Source: Acinetobacter lwoffii
GTDB taxonomy: Bacteria; Pseudomonadota; Gammaproteobacteria; Pseudomonadales; Moraxellaceae
NCBI RefSeq assembly: GCF_024129435.1
Contig: NZ_JAMXXN010000005.1
Coordinates: forward strand, 115,959-179,958
Length of the DNA stretch: 64,000 nucleotides
Direction: 5' to 3'
Numbering within the stretch: the first letter of the stretch is position 1; every line of letters starts with the position of its first letter. Below, piece by piece: positions 40,313 to 51,666 of this stretch. A program made the translations under genes and the position numbers. The notes under the pieces were generated by a model that was not told the origin of the DNA, did not search any database, and saw only the letters and a list, made by a program, of their open reading frames with translations.

Positions 40313-40341
40313 TTGCGTATTTGAACAGGGTACTTGTTGCT

Positions 40342-40554
40342 ATGAAATTTGGCGTATTGGTGTTGATGGTAGTCTTTCTGGCAGTATTGGTAGGTCTGTT
40401 CTATTTCAGTTTTAAAATGCTCAACAAAGTACGTCAGGAAGAACGTGCTGAAAATGCAGCAAAGCGACCTGAGCGCCAGCTCCATCCAAAATTACAAGCC
40501 GAACTTGAACAGCGCAAGCAGCAGGAAAAGGCTGAACAAGATCAGGATAAATAA
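40342..40554 (+). CDS. Small single-span membrane protein
   Basis: 70 aa. One N-terminal hydrophobic segment (FGVLVLMVVFLAVLVGLFYF, about 3-23) is followed by a strongly charged Glu/Lys/Gln-rich helical tail. It starts right after the adk terminator at ATG 40342; a TTG at 40321 would overlap the terminator's end. No known family. It is probably anchored in the inner membrane with the tail in the cytosol. Confidence 0.65.
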   Translation: MKFGVLVLMVVFLAVLVGLFYFSFKMLNKVRQEERAENAAKRPERQLHPKLQAELEQRKQQEKAEQDQDK

Positions 40555-40618
40555 TCCATAATAGTTCAGCTCAGCTAAGAATTTGGTTTGAACGAAAAGC
40601 ACTCTTCTCATAGTCGAT

Positions 40619-40650
40619 AAAAAGGTGACACATTGGTCACCTATTTTTAT
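40619..40650. terminator. Terminator between the small membrane protein and nth
   Basis: AAAAAGGTGAC-ACATTG-GTCACCTATTTTT between convergent genes, usable from both strands. Confidence 0.82.
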
Positions 40651-40670
40651 CCCAGCTTGATCACGCCGTT

Positions 40671-41384
40671 CTATTCAGCAAGCTCAATATTTTTCACTGC
40701 AATTTGGCGGGCTGCACCAAATTCAAACCGATCCGGCCAGTTACACACATCGGATACTACACATTCATGACATTTCGGTTTGCGCGCAATACACGTATAA
40801 CGACCGTGTAAAATCAGCCAGTGATGTGAATCAATGATAAATTCCTTGGGAATGACTTTGACCAGACGGTGTTCAACTTCCAACACATTTTTGCCAACCG
40901 CTAGTCCGGTACGGTTACCTACCCGGAAAATATGGGTATCAACCGCCATGGTCGGCTGACCAAAGGCCGTATTCAGTACCACATTCGCCGTTTTACGACC
41001 TACACCCGGCAGGGCTTCTAAGTCTGCACGATTGTCCGGTACGATGCTGTTGTGCTTCTGAATCAGCATCTCACAGGCTTTAATCACGTTGACCGCTTTC
41101 GAGTTATATAAACCAATGGTCTTGATATATTCCTTCAAGCCATCCACACCTAGGGCATAAATGGCTTCCGGTGTATTGGCGACGGGAAAGAGTTTGTCTG
41201 TGGCTTTATTGACACTGACATCGGTAGCTTGAGCAGAGAGCGTGACCGCGACCAGCAATTCAAAGGGATTCGCATAATTCAGCTCGGTTTTTGGATTGGG
41301 TCGCTGTTCACGCAGACGTTCAAAAAAGGTCTGAATCTGCTTTTTGGTCATGTTTTTAACAGGCTTGGCCTTTGCTGTGGTCAT
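40671..41384 (-). CDS. nth: Endonuclease III
   Basis: Base-excision repair DNA glycosylase/AP lyase for oxidised pyrimidines. It has the helix-hairpin-helix LPGVGRKTANVV with the catalytic Lys, DTHIFRVGNR with the catalytic Asp, and the C-terminal [4Fe-4S] loop C-X6-C-X2-C-X5-C (CIARKPKCHECVVSDVC). At 237 aa it has about 12 extra basic N-terminal residues; ATG 41351 (MTKKQIQTF) would be the classical start. It is three bases downstream of an rnfB-like gene, an association also seen in other gamma-proteobacteria. Confidence 0.95.
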   Translation of the reverse strand: MTTAKAKPVKNMTKKQIQTFFERLREQRPNPKTELNYANPFELLVAVTLSAQATDVSVNKATDKLFPVANTPEAIYALGVDGLKEYIKTIGLYNSKAVNVIKACEMLIQKHNSIVPDNRADLEALPGVGRKTANVVLNTAFGQPTMAVDTHIFRVGNRTGLAVGKNVLEVEHRLVKVIPKEFIIDSHHWLILHGRYTCIARKPKCHECVVSDVCNWPDRFEFGAARQIAVKNIELAE

Positions 41385-41387
41385 GTT

Positions 41388-42179
41388 CTATCCCTGTAAA
41401 GCCTGTAATTGCTGTGTCAGTTCTTCCAGTTGGGTGCGTTTTCGGGCATCTTCACGAACCGAAAGCTGTTTTTCCAGTTTTTTAATTTGGGTACGTAGTT
41501 TTGCCAGTTCAATCGTGGTCTTGGAATCGAGGGCTACAGGTGCACTCTCTGGCTTGCTCGCGACTTCAATCACGGGAAGTTGCTCATTTAAAGCTGAGAA
41601 ACGGGTAAACAGGGCAGTATCAATTTCTGCACGGACCACAGGCCCCTTACGATGGGTACGCCGTTTTTCTTCACGCTGGATGTGCGCATAGTAGCGTTGA
41701 CGCAGATCATCCTGTTCAGCAAGACGCTGAGCTTCAGTCGGCAAGGGTTGTTGATCTTCAACCAGATCGATGCAGTCTACCGGACAAGGGGGGATACATA
41801 ACTCACAGCCGGTACATAGGTCGGTCAGAATGGTATGCATTAGTTTACCAGAACCAATAATTGCATCGACTGGGCAGGCGCTAATACATTTGGTACAGCC
41901 AATACATTCATCTTCACGAATTACGGCTTTGATGCGCTGAGGACGACCATCGGCTTGAACTGGCCAGACACTTTCTTCTGCCACAAGTTTAGGGCGATTT
42001 AATAATCTAGCCAAAGCATCGGCAACAGGCTGTCCGCCCGGCACACATTTATTGGCATTTTCACCCTCAGCAATCGACTGGGCATAAGGTAAACATCCGT
42101 CACGATGACCGCAGAGTCCACATTGGGTTTGAGGGAGTAAAGCGTCAATCGATTGGACCAGAGAAATGGGCGAATTCAT
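41388..42179 (-). CDS. RnfB-like iron-sulfur protein (soluble)
   Basis: 263 aa. The 4Fe-4S domain [18 protein letters not shown] with a later C of NKCVPGG matches the RnfB N-terminal cluster, and a 2[4Fe-4S] ferredoxin domain follows ([12 protein letters not shown] and [12 protein letters not shown]). The tail (about 165-263) is charged and coiled-coil-like. The N-terminal membrane helix of true RnfB is missing, so it should be cytosolic. No rnfA, C, D, G or E is nearby. It may donate electrons to, or load clusters into, nth or another partner; that is inference. Confidence 0.87.
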   Translation of the reverse strand: MNSPISLVQSIDALLPQTQCGLCGHRDGCLPYAQSIAEGENANKCVPGGQPVADALARLLNRPKLVAEESVWPVQADGRPQRIKAVIREDECIGCTKCISACPVDAIIGSGKLMHTILTDLCTGCELCIPPCPVDCIDLVEDQQPLPTEAQRLAEQDDLRQRYYAHIQREEKRRTHRKGPVVRAEIDTALFTRFSALNEQLPVIEVASKPESAPVALDSKTTIELAKLRTQIKKLEKQLSVREDARKRTQLEELTQQLQALQG

Positions 42180-43872
<1,693 letters not shown>

Positions 43873-43891
43873 GTCTGACTTAGTCTAAGCT

Positions 43892-43925
43892 GAAAAAAAC
43901 CGGGGCTATTGCCCCGGTTTTTTTA
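43892..43925. terminator. Terminator after gdhA
   Basis: AAAAAAACCGGGGC-TATT-GCCCCGGTTTTTTT, very strong and symmetrical. Confidence 0.92.
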
Positions 43926-43943
43926 TATCTGGTATTTTTAGTT

Positions 43944-44717
43944 TTAGAGAGCACCCTTAACTATTTCACGCTCAACCGCCATATCAAAAATATAGGCATA
44001 TTTCGATTGATCAGCTGCCGGATGCTTAATTTCAAAACGTTTGACCCGAATAATCTGCCGTTCATTTGGTGAATGCCGAAAACCTTCAATCTGATCATAG
44101 AATAAAGTCCAGTCCTTATCGACCTGAGTTTTCAGGCCATTCTGATCATATTTCACTTCTTTGACTTGCAAGCAGCTTTGTTGGGTTACGCCGGTACATT
44201 GTTTGGTATCGGGGGAAATTTCCAGAAAAATTGTTTCAGCCTGTCCTTGGTATTTGGTTTCCGGAGTCATTTTCCCGATAAATTCATAGGTTTGACCATT
44301 TGCGGCCATCAACGTCAGGGTCGGCTTGTCAGGATCTGTGGTATTGAGCGTAAAAGGAATGTCACGCTTCTGTAAAAGTTGGCTGACAAAACGTTCCTGC
44401 TCCATCAATGCTGCATCACAGGCCATTTCAGTGCCTATAACTTCGCTAGTGGTGATGATATTGTTTTTGATTGACCAGGTCGTCCCGAGTCCATTACAGC
44501 CCGTCACGGCGCTCAGCCGGCCTTGAGCGTTGAAACTCAGTACAACGGGTCGTTCTAGTCCACGATTCAGTTCCCAGTGATAGGCTGGAAGAATCTGATC
44601 TGCATTTTTTTGTTGGATGGTGGCCACCGCACTATCTCCAGCTCGTTGAATATCACTGGACTGACAGGCTGCAAAAGTTAAAGGCAATAATGCCAGCACA
44701 ATAAATTTTAATTTCAT
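43944..44717 (-). CDS. META-domain/DUF4377 lipoprotein
   Basis: About 257 aa from ATG 44717 (MKLKFIVLALLPLTFAAC), a lipoprotein signal with Cys18. A META (HslJ-like) domain lies at about 45-140, with HWEL, TGCNGL and the conserved EQERF, then a DUF4377-type domain at about 150-250 (FLEISPDTKQCTG and LKVKEVKYDQ-like). The META domain is found in envelope proteins linked to heat and novobiocin tolerance in E. coli; the role here is unknown. The further upstream start at 44786 is unlikely because the signal peptide begins at 44717. Confidence 0.83.
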   Translation of the reverse strand: MKLKFIVLALLPLTFAACQSSDIQRAGDSAVATIQQKNADQILPAYHWELNRGLERPVVLSFNAQGRLSAVTGCNGLGTTWSIKNNIITTSEVIGTEMACDAALMEQERFVSQLLQKRDIPFTLNTTDPDKPTLTLMAANGQTYEFIGKMTPETKYQGQAETIFLEISPDTKQCTGVTQQSCLQVKEVKYDQNGLKTQVDKDWTLFYDQIEGFRHSPNERQIIRVKRFEIKHPAADQSKYAYIFDMAVEREIVKGAL

Positions 44718-44844
44718 GGACTTATAATGAAGTATATAAAGTTCAAACAATAATAATGCATGTATTGCAAAAAAATATGGATACATTTCGCAGCTTTGAG
44801 TTGAAAAATGTATCCATCATTAAGGTTTTAGCGCTGAAGTAAGA

Positions 44845-45621
44845 TTAATCGAAGCGGTAAATATCCATACCGAGTGAACCCATGGTGAAACTGCTATGTA
44901 CCAGACTAAAACGCTGACCTGTGCCCATCGCAAAGAAAATTGGAGCAAAATGTTCTAACGTTGGATGATTCCGTGCCATATGCGGAATATTGGACCAGTC
45001 CAGGACCGCGTCATAATCGCTATGCGTCAGTTTATGCACCACAAAATTACGGAAGCCTGAGGCCCATTCGGGTACATCAGCAGCCGATCCATCCCAAGAC
45101 AGTTCACGTAAATTATGGGTAATACTGCCTGAACCAATCAGCAGGATTTGCTGTTCACGTAAAGGTGCGAGACTTTGACCAATCTGATAAATCTCATCCG
45201 CACTCATCGACATGGGTAAGGAAATTTCTACCACAGGAATGTTGGCATCTGGATACATATGTAACAGCGGCATCCATACCCCATGATCACGCGGACGGGT
45301 ACTGTTGGCATGTGCAGAAAAACTGGCATTGGCCAGCAGGCCTAAGATTTTCTCGGCCAGTTCAGGATTTCCCGGTGCAGGATAGCGCAATTGATACAGT
45401 TCAGGCGGAAAACCACGAAAATCATGCCAGGTTTCTGGGCGAATTGCGCTACTGACTTCCAGCGCATCACTTTCCCAATGCGCAGACATCACAATAATTG
45501 CTTCCGGGCGTGGCAGATTTTCGCTCAAACGATGCAAGGCAGGACCCACTTGCTCAGGATTCAGCGCCAGCATAGGAGAGCCATGAGAAATAAATAAGCC
45601 GGGCAACGTTTGTAAGTTCAT
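44845..45621 (-). CDS. Class III extradiol dioxygenase (LigB/DODA type)
   Basis: 258 aa non-haem iron dioxygenase-like protein of the 4,5-DOPA dioxygenase (YgiD) group. Conserved histidines are visible in FISHGSPMLAL (His13), SAHWE, PRDHGVWMPL and GSITHNL. Members are zinc- or iron-dependent ring-cleavage enzymes; the substrate is not known here. Stand-alone gene. Confidence 0.87.
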   Translation of the reverse strand: MNLQTLPGLFISHGSPMLALNPEQVGPALHRLSENLPRPEAIIVMSAHWESDALEVSSAIRPETWHDFRGFPPELYQLRYPAPGNPELAEKILGLLANASFSAHANSTRPRDHGVWMPLLHMYPDANIPVVEISLPMSMSADEIYQIGQSLAPLREQQILLIGSGSITHNLRELSWDGSAADVPEWASGFRNFVVHKLTHSDYDAVLDWSNIPHMARNHPTLEHFAPIFFAMGTGQRFSLVHSSFTMGSLGMDIYRFD

Positions 45622-45731
45622 AATTCAAACCACATCTAGAAGATGCCTCAATAATGCATGAAAAATAGAAATAAGAGCAGGAGAGATTATTCAACAAAAC
45701 GTTGCATATAAAGAACGCTTTAGCAAAATCA

Positions 45732-46214
45732 TTAGCCTGCCCGATGATAAGGATGATTATTATTGATGCTCATAGCACGATAGAGCTGCTCGATCAGCAT
45801 GACACGTACCAGTGGATGCGGCAGAGTTAACTTGGAAAGTGACCAGTGCCATGCAGCAGCTTTACGCACGGCTTCTGAGTGACCATCCGGTCCACCAATC
45901 GCTAGTGCTACATCATTGCCTTCCAGCATCCAGCCTTTCATGGTTTCAGCCAGTTTTTCGGTACTGAATTCGCGTCCGCCCACTTCTAGTGCAATCAGGG
46001 TTTCATTCTGCTTGAGCGCATTTAAAATGCTGTCGCCCTCAATATTGCGGTATTTCAGAATATCCGCTTCAGAATCATTTTTCCCGCGCTTGGCCATCGG
46101 CAGTTCAATAATCTGGGTCTGTACAAAAGGCTGAATACGTTTGAAATAATCTTCAAAACCAGTCAGCACCCACGCTGGCATTTTTTGACCAATGGTCAGG
46201 ATACGGATTTTCAT
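45732..46214 (-). CDS. rlmH: 23S rRNA (pseudouridine1915-N3)-methyltransferase
   Basis: 160 aa SPOUT methyltransferase that modifies pseudouridine 1915 of 23S rRNA. Signatures: KIRILTIGQKMPAWV at the N-terminus, the SAM knot around AIGGPDGHSEAV, and the C-terminal LSKLTLPHPLVRVMLIEQLYRA. Its usual neighbour rsfS is not present. Confidence 0.96.
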   Translation of the reverse strand: MKIRILTIGQKMPAWVLTGFEDYFKRIQPFVQTQIIELPMAKRGKNDSEADILKYRNIEGDSILNALKQNETLIALEVGGREFSTEKLAETMKGWMLEGNDVALAIGGPDGHSEAVRKAAAWHWSLSKLTLPHPLVRVMLIEQLYRAMSINNNHPYHRAG

Positions 46215-46366
46215 ACAGACAGATCAATAATTGGATACCTCATTATAACGATCAAACAACATGAAGTTGAGCAGGGAAACAAATTGAAATTGAAATGAGA
46301 GATTTAGTGTTGCTTTAATGTCCTTAGTTCAAGTATCCGCTTGATAAAGGAATGGAATAATAATAA

Positions 46367-47314
46367 ATGCGGAACAGTGTCATGATAAAAGGATGTTGTA
46401 CTGTGCTGCTGTTACTGATAGGCCTCATGGGGCCTAGTCTCTGTGCAGCCAATTCGAGCAAAAATGCTCAGGTCTCTCATCTGGAATTATTTTTTAGCCA
46501 GATCATGAGTGTCGATGAATACCGAAATTATAAAAATCTAAAAGAGCTGAATCGGGTATCTGCCTGGATTAAAGGGCAGATGCAGCGCTTTGGTATTCCA
46601 TGCCAGTTTCAGGTTTATGTGGTCAATAACCTGAGTTACCGAAATGTCATCTGTAGCTTGGATACTCAAGCCAAAACCAAGATGGTGATGGGGGCACATT
46701 ATGATGTCTTTAGTGCCCGAAACGGTGCTGATAATAATGCCTCAGGGGTAGCGGGTTTACTGGAAACTGCAAGATTACTGGCCCTGCAAAAATCCAAGCT
46801 CAAACATGATGTCGAATTTGCTTTCTATACGCTTGAAGAGCCGCCTTTTTTCAAGACAGAACATATGGGCAGTTATATGCATGCCAAGTCTTTAAAAAAG
46901 CAGAAGCAGAAAATTGAGGGCGTGGTGATTCTGGATTCGATTGGTTATTTTGATGAACATCAGGTGCAGAGCTATCCGGTGGGATTAAAATGGATTTATC
47001 CACGACATGGCAATTTCATTGCAGCCATTGGGCATTTAGCCTCAACTGGCCTGACTGGAGATTATTGTGATGCCATGCAGCGTTTTAACCGTCTGGAATG
47101 TCAACGCTTTGTCAGCCCAAGTTTTGCTCAGGATATGAATTTCTCGGGCTATCTGAATTATGCCAAATTCAACTATTCGACCATGCTGATTACCGATACT
47201 GCGAGTTATCGTAATCCTTATTACAATACCGAATTGGATACCCTCGACAAGCTTGATCTGAACAAGATGACTCATGTGATTGATGGATTGGTTACGATGG
47301 CACTACAGCCATAA
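46367..47314 (+). CDS. Exported M28-family zinc peptidase
   Basis: 315 aa with a signal peptide (about 1-28, LLLLIGLMGPSLCAA). The peptidase core has the zinc ligands in GAHYDVF and GADNNASGVAG, the catalytic/zinc Glu pair in TLEEPPFF and the Asp in VVILDSIGYF. M28 enzymes are aminopeptidases or glutaminyl-cyclase relatives. It probably acts in the periplasm or outside. ATG 46367 was used; ATG 46382 is a second option. A terminator shared with lon follows. Confidence 0.87.
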   Translation: MRNSVMIKGCCTVLLLLIGLMGPSLCAANSSKNAQVSHLELFFSQIMSVDEYRNYKNLKELNRVSAWIKGQMQRFGIPCQFQVYVVNNLSYRNVICSLDTQAKTKMVMGAHYDVFSARNGADNNASGVAGLLETARLLALQKSKLKHDVEFAFYTLEEPPFFKTEHMGSYMHAKSLKKQKQKIEGVVILDSIGYFDEHQVQSYPVGLKWIYPRHGNFIAAIGHLASTGLTGDYCDAMQRFNRLECQRFVSPSFAQDMNFSGYLNYAKFNYSTMLITDTASYRNPYYNTELDTLDKLDLNKMTHVIDGLVTMALQP

Positions 47315-47341
47315 TTCAGTTGTTTTATTCAATAACTCAAT

Positions 47342-47371
47342 AAAAAACCCTGCCGAAGCAGGGTTTTTTAT
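47342..47371. terminator. Bidirectional terminator between the M28 peptidase and lon
   Basis: AAAAAACCCTGC-CGAA-GCAGGGTTTTTT; symmetrical, between convergent stops. Confidence 0.9.
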
Positions 47372-47386
47372 ACGAAACATCAAGTC

Positions 47387-49813
47387 TTAATGACGTGCTG
47401 CTTTGGCTGCTTCTTTGGTTTTGACAATGGGTGCTTTCACCAAGGCTTTTGGCATTGAGATCAGCGCCAGCGGTAAAATCTCATCAATCGATTTCACAGC
47501 TTTGATCTCCAGACCTTCCTTCACATTTTCAGGAATTTCCGCAAGGTCACGTACGTTGTCTTGTGGAATGAAGACCAGTTTGATGCCACCACGATGTGCT
47601 GCAAGCAGTTTCTCTTTCAAGCCACCGATGCGCAGTGCACGACCGCCCAGACTGGTTTCACCTGTCATTGCGATATCAGGACGAATCGCAATTTTGGTGA
47701 ACGCAGACACCAGTGCCAATGTCAGGGCTAAACCAGCAGATGGACCATCTTTCGGGGTTGCACCTTCCGGTAAATGCACGTGTACATCCGTTTCTTCGAA
47801 ACGAGAAGCTTCAATACCCAGCTCATCGGCACGGGTACGAACCACCGTCATTGCAGCCGTAATCGACTCTTTCATGACATCGCCCAGAGAACCGGTAGTA
47901 ATGAACTTACCTTTACCCGGAACCGCAGCAACTTCAATCGTCAACAGCTCACCACCGACTGAAGTCCAGGCCAAACCGTTCACGCGACCGATTTGCGCTT
48001 CTTCTTCCGCCATACCGTAGTCAAACTTATGTGGACCCAGGTATTCTGGAAGGTTGCCGGCATTGACTTCAACCTGCAGGTTTTTGGCTTTCTTGCTAAC
48101 CGCTTCTTTCACCACTTTACGTGCAATTTTGGATACTTCACGTTCAAGGTTACGTACACCGGCTTCACGGGTATAGCGGCGCACGATGTCACGAATCGCT
48201 TCTTCATGCACGGTCAGCTCTTTAGCACGCAGACCATTGTTCTTGATGGCTTTCGGCACAAGGTAACGATCGGCAATGTTGACTTTCTCTTCTTCGGTAT
48301 AACCCGGAAGACGAATCACTTCCATACGGTCCAGCAGGGCTTCAGGAATGTTCATGCTGTTTGCAGTACAGATAAACATTACTTCAGACAGATCCAGATC
48401 TAGATCTAAGTAGTGATCGCTGAACTTGCTGTTTTGCGATGGATCAAGAACTTCAAGCATCGCAGAAGCAGGGTCACCACGGTAGTCTTGCGCCATCTTG
48501 TCGATTTCATCGAGCAGGAATAACGGGTTTTTGACACCCACCTTGATCAGGGACTGCACAATTTTACCTGGCATCGCACCGATATAGGTACGACGGTGAC
48601 CACGAATCTCGGCTTCATCACGTACACCGCCCAGCGCCATACGCACGAACTCACGACCGGTCGCTTTGGCAATTGATTCACCCAGTGAGGTTTTACCCAC
48701 ACCTGGAGGTCCTACCAGACACAGAATCGGGCCACGCAATTTTTTTACACGTGACTGAACAGCCAGATATTCCACAATACGATCTTTGACATCGTCCAGA
48801 CCATAGTGGTCTGCATCCAGAATTTCCTGTGCCTTGTTCAGGTTGATGCTGACTTTGCTGGCTTTATTCCACGGTGTATCCAGAATCACTTCTAGATAGT
48901 TACGCACCACAGCTGCTTCACTTGAAGCCGGTTGCATGGCTTTTAACTTGCGGAATTCGTTTTCAGCTTTCTTGCGTACATGCTCAGGCAGATCTGCTTC
49001 AGCAAGACGTTTTTCAATCTCGGCAACATCATCTTCTGCGCCGCCGTTCATATCCGAAAGCTCGCGCTGAATGACTTTCATTTTTTCATTCAGGAAGTAT
49101 TCGCGCTGGTTCTTTTCCATCTGACGTTTTACAGAATCATGCAGGGTTTGCTCAATCTGCTGTTCTTCAGACTGCTGCAACAGATACGTCATCAGCTCGG
49201 TCAGATGTGCTTCGAATTGGTCATGTTCCAGGAATTTTTGTTTTACTTCAATATTCAATGGAACGCGGGTCGCAACGAAGAACAATAACTGCAGCAGATC
49301 TTCAATCTTGTTCGCCGCCGTGATCAATTCACGTGCATTACGCAGTTTGGCTTCTGCATATTGAGCGAAAAGCGCACGTAATTCCTGCAGACGTAAAGCT
49401 TGGGTGTCTGCATCGACGCTCACCGTCATTGGGCTGAGTTCATGCTCTGCTGTCAGATACTCAGTTTCGTCAATGATGGTTTTCAGCTTGGCACGGTGTA
49501 GGCCTTCGATCAGGACTTTAATACAGTTTTCATCATTTTCGTGATTCACAACTTGCACAATCTTCGCGACAGTACCGTATTGATATAAATTGTCGTGATC
49601 AATTTCTTCTGTAAGCGAATCTTTTTGCGCAACTACAAATACTAGATTGTCACTGTTACGAGCCACATCAACTGCATTGATCGATTTTTCACGACCGACA
49701 AATAGCGCAATTTGCATATGCGGATAAACCACCACATCACGCAACGCCAAAAGGGGTAGTACACTTGGAACCTGAGGCTCTAAGGTTTCTTGATTCATAA
49801 TAATTTCAGACAT
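47387..49813 (-). CDS. lon: ATP-dependent protease Lon
   Basis: Cytosolic AAA+ serine protease that removes misfolded and regulatory proteins, about 808 aa. It has an N-terminal substrate domain with LPLLALRDVVVYPHM, Walker A GPPGVGKTS, Walker B LFLLDEIDKM, and the catalytic Ser in PKDGPSAGLAL (near 690) with the Lys in GGLKEKLLAAHRGG (near 735). ATG 49813 (MSEIIMNQE) follows TAGGAG; the GTG upstream and ATG 49798 are less likely. A sigma-32-like promoter lies about 50 bases upstream. Confidence 0.97.
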   Translation of the reverse strand: MSEIIMNQETLEPQVPSVLPLLALRDVVVYPHMQIALFVGREKSINAVDVARNSDNLVFVVAQKDSLTEEIDHDNLYQYGTVAKIVQVVNHENDENCIKVLIEGLHRAKLKTIIDETEYLTAEHELSPMTVSVDADTQALRLQELRALFAQYAEAKLRNARELITAANKIEDLLQLLFFVATRVPLNIEVKQKFLEHDQFEAHLTELMTYLLQQSEEQQIEQTLHDSVKRQMEKNQREYFLNEKMKVIQRELSDMNGGAEDDVAEIEKRLAEADLPEHVRKKAENEFRKLKAMQPASSEAAVVRNYLEVILDTPWNKASKVSINLNKAQEILDADHYGLDDVKDRIVEYLAVQSRVKKLRGPILCLVGPPGVGKTSLGESIAKATGREFVRMALGGVRDEAEIRGHRRTYIGAMPGKIVQSLIKVGVKNPLFLLDEIDKMAQDYRGDPASAMLEVLDPSQNSKFSDHYLDLDLDLSEVMFICTANSMNIPEALLDRMEVIRLPGYTEEEKVNIADRYLVPKAIKNNGLRAKELTVHEEAIRDIVRRYTREAGVRNLEREVSKIARKVVKEAVSKKAKNLQVEVNAGNLPEYLGPHKFDYGMAEEEAQIGRVNGLAWTSVGGELLTIEVAAVPGKGKFITTGSLGDVMKESITAAMTVVRTRADELGIEASRFEETDVHVHLPEGATPKDGPSAGLALTLALVSAFTKIAIRPDIAMTGETSLGGRALRIGGLKEKLLAAHRGGIKLVFIPQDNVRDLAEIPENVKEGLEIKAVKSIDEILPLALISMPKALVKAPIVKTKEAAKAARH

Positions 49814-49858
49814 GAGCACTCCTAATGAGTGACAACGGTGTTGCCATGCTTTTAATAG

Positions 49859-49883
49859 TGATGGGTAATTTTAAAAATACAAG
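49859..49883 (-). promoter_or_regulatory. Possible sigma-32 promoter of lon
   Basis: On the minus strand CTTGTAT (49883-49877), 11 bases, then CCCATCA (49865-49859) resembles CTTGAAA-N(11-16)-CCCCATNT with two mismatches in the -35 box. Its position 46 bases from the lon start and Lon's known heat-shock control support it. Confidence 0.45.
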
Positions 49884-49960
49884 GGCAGTTAAGATTAAAT
49901 TGTATGAAAAATGACTAATTATGTGATTTTAAAGTAGTTAGCAAGGGTAAAATTGCAAAA

Positions 49961-50542
49961 TTAACGTTTGAACTTTATAAAAACTGTCGGGGTGATTAAA
50001 GCATCAAGGGGCTGATCCCATGTTTCACGTTTTAACGGCTGTGCCAGCAGTTGAAAGTCATGCGCCAGCCCCAGACGGAATGGACGCCCAGGTGCAGAAG
50101 CCAAGGTACGATCATAAAAACCGCCGCCCATACCAATCCGTGTGCCCGAAGTATCACAGGCCAATAGTGGCATGAGCAATAAATCCAGTTTGGAAACATG
50201 TACACCACGGGTGCTCATGGGCTCTCGCATACCCAGCCGATGATGGGCAAAGCGCTTGTTATGGTATTGGTGCTGGGTGATCCGGATCCAGACCAGCTGC
50301 TGATTCATGTCGCAAATCGCAGGCAGATAAACCTGTTTGCCCAGTTTAAAGCAGCGTTCAATAATCGCCTGGGTCTGAATCTCCCCAAAAGCATGCAAAT
50401 ACAGGCCAATACGTTGGGCATGAATAAATTCTGGACTGCGGATCAGACGGTTTAGAACTTTTTGTGCGGATTGCCTTTGCTCAAATTTAGAGAGATGACG
50501 ACGCGTTTTACGAAGGTATCTTCTTAATTCCTGAATGGTCAT
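49961..50542 (-). CDS. 5-formyltetrahydrofolate cyclo-ligase
   Basis: Converts 5-formyl-THF to 5,10-methenyl-THF with ATP. 193 aa; the family signature is GTRIGMGGGFYDRTLA near the C-terminus, and the basic ATP-binding N-terminus is LRRYLRKTRRHLSKFEQ. In many gamma-proteobacteria this gene (ygfA/fau) follows the 6S RNA; here it is separated from it by about 9 kb. Confidence 0.93.
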   Translation of the reverse strand: MTIQELRRYLRKTRRHLSKFEQRQSAQKVLNRLIRSPEFIHAQRIGLYLHAFGEIQTQAIIERCFKLGKQVYLPAICDMNQQLVWIRITQHQYHNKRFAHHRLGMREPMSTRGVHVSKLDLLLMPLLACDTSGTRIGMGGGFYDRTLASAPGRPFRLGLAHDFQLLAQPLKRETWDQPLDALITPTVFIKFKR

Positions 50543-50979
50543 AGGGCAAAAAGCATATGCAACAAATTTGTGCTCTAGTCTAAGTGGGAATTCTGGAAAA
50601 GTAAAAAATAATTGTAAGCTGCAATTTTATATTATTCCGTATCTGCTTATTTAAATTCGGCTAATTTTGCCGCCAGTCTAAAAGTTAAAAAACTAAAAAG
50701 CAGTTGCATCACTGGTTTTTAAGATGTCATGAGAAAGGATATTCAATCTAGTTGATTCACGATTTTCCAAGCAACCGATTGTTCAGTGATAAACTCTGGA
50801 AACGCATCAGTTTAAGCACTTTGAAACAGCTTTCGATCAATAAAAATACAATTCTAAAGTAGGTTTATTCTGTTTTTGGTGAAAGATAGACAAGGGATCA
50901 TATAACTATTCTCGACCGATATATGCGACACATTGGACTTAGGCAGAACGCGTAAGACCTAAATCAATGGAGATTGAAG
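50543..50979. other. Gene-free stretch before the PhnB-like gene
   Basis: 437 bases with no supported ORF, RNA or strong repeat. It separates minus-strand core genes from the more accessory-looking region on the right. No target-site duplication or mobile-element end was recognised at its edges. Confidence 0.4.
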
Positions 50980-51465
50980 ATGATGAATATTGCGAAGAAC
51001 ACCGTCTGCCTTTGGTACGATGACGATGCCGAAGGTGCAGCACGATTTTATGCAGAAACCTTTCCAGACTCCTCAATTGGCGCGATCAACTTTGCACCCG
51101 GAGATTATCCCTCTGGGAAAGAAGGTGATGTCATTACGGTCGAATTTACAGTAATGGGCGTTGCCTGCATCGGGTTGAACGGTGGTCCTGGTTTTCAGCA
51201 TAATGAAACATTTTCATTTCAGGTGGCGACTGAAGACCAAGAGGAAACAGATCGCTACTGGAATGCCATTGTGGGCAATGGCGGTCAGGAAAGTGAGTGT
51301 GGCTGGTGCAAGGACAAGTGGGGCATTTCCTGGCAGATTACGCCAGCGGTCCTCATCAACGCCTGTAACAGTCCTGACCGTGCTGCGGCCAAGCGCGCAT
51401 TTAATGCGATGATGACCATGAAGAAAATTGACATCTCCGTGATCGAAGCGGCATTTCATGGTTAA
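50980..51465 (+). CDS. PhnB-like VOC-superfamily protein
   Basis: About 161 aa, single glyoxalase/bleomycin-resistance (VOC) fold of the PhnB type ('3-demethylubiquinone methyltransferase-like'). Evidence: NTVCLWYDDDAEGAARFYAE, the GPGFQHNETFSFQV strand, and CGWCKDKWGISWQITP, which matches the family's CGWLKDKFGVSWQIVP. These proteins have no firmly known reaction. ATG 50980 follows ATGGAG. Codons are somewhat richer in G and C than in neighbouring core genes. Confidence 0.87.
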   Translation: MMNIAKNTVCLWYDDDAEGAARFYAETFPDSSIGAINFAPGDYPSGKEGDVITVEFTVMGVACIGLNGGPGFQHNETFSFQVATEDQEETDRYWNAIVGNGGQESECGWCKDKWGISWQITPAVLINACNSPDRAAAKRAFNAMMTMKKIDISVIEAAFHG

Positions 51466-51666
51466 GCGCCAAAGATATTGTCTTTCATTCGAGTTGATAT
51501 TGCTGTGTAGCGCAATTTCACTGCAATAGTTAAATCTTCTCCTTTCTTTTTATCAACTCAAATTATCCCTCAACTCTATAAGGATCCGTTACAAAAATTT
51601 CAGATCAATCCAACTTGATTTGAACCTAAATCCAATTTCTTCATGATGATTCAAGGAGAATGTGCC

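Noticed and set aside
47403..48020. A 205-codon frame antisense to lon
   Set aside because: It lies wholly inside lon; Ser/Ala/Arg-rich composition is typical of an antisense shadow.
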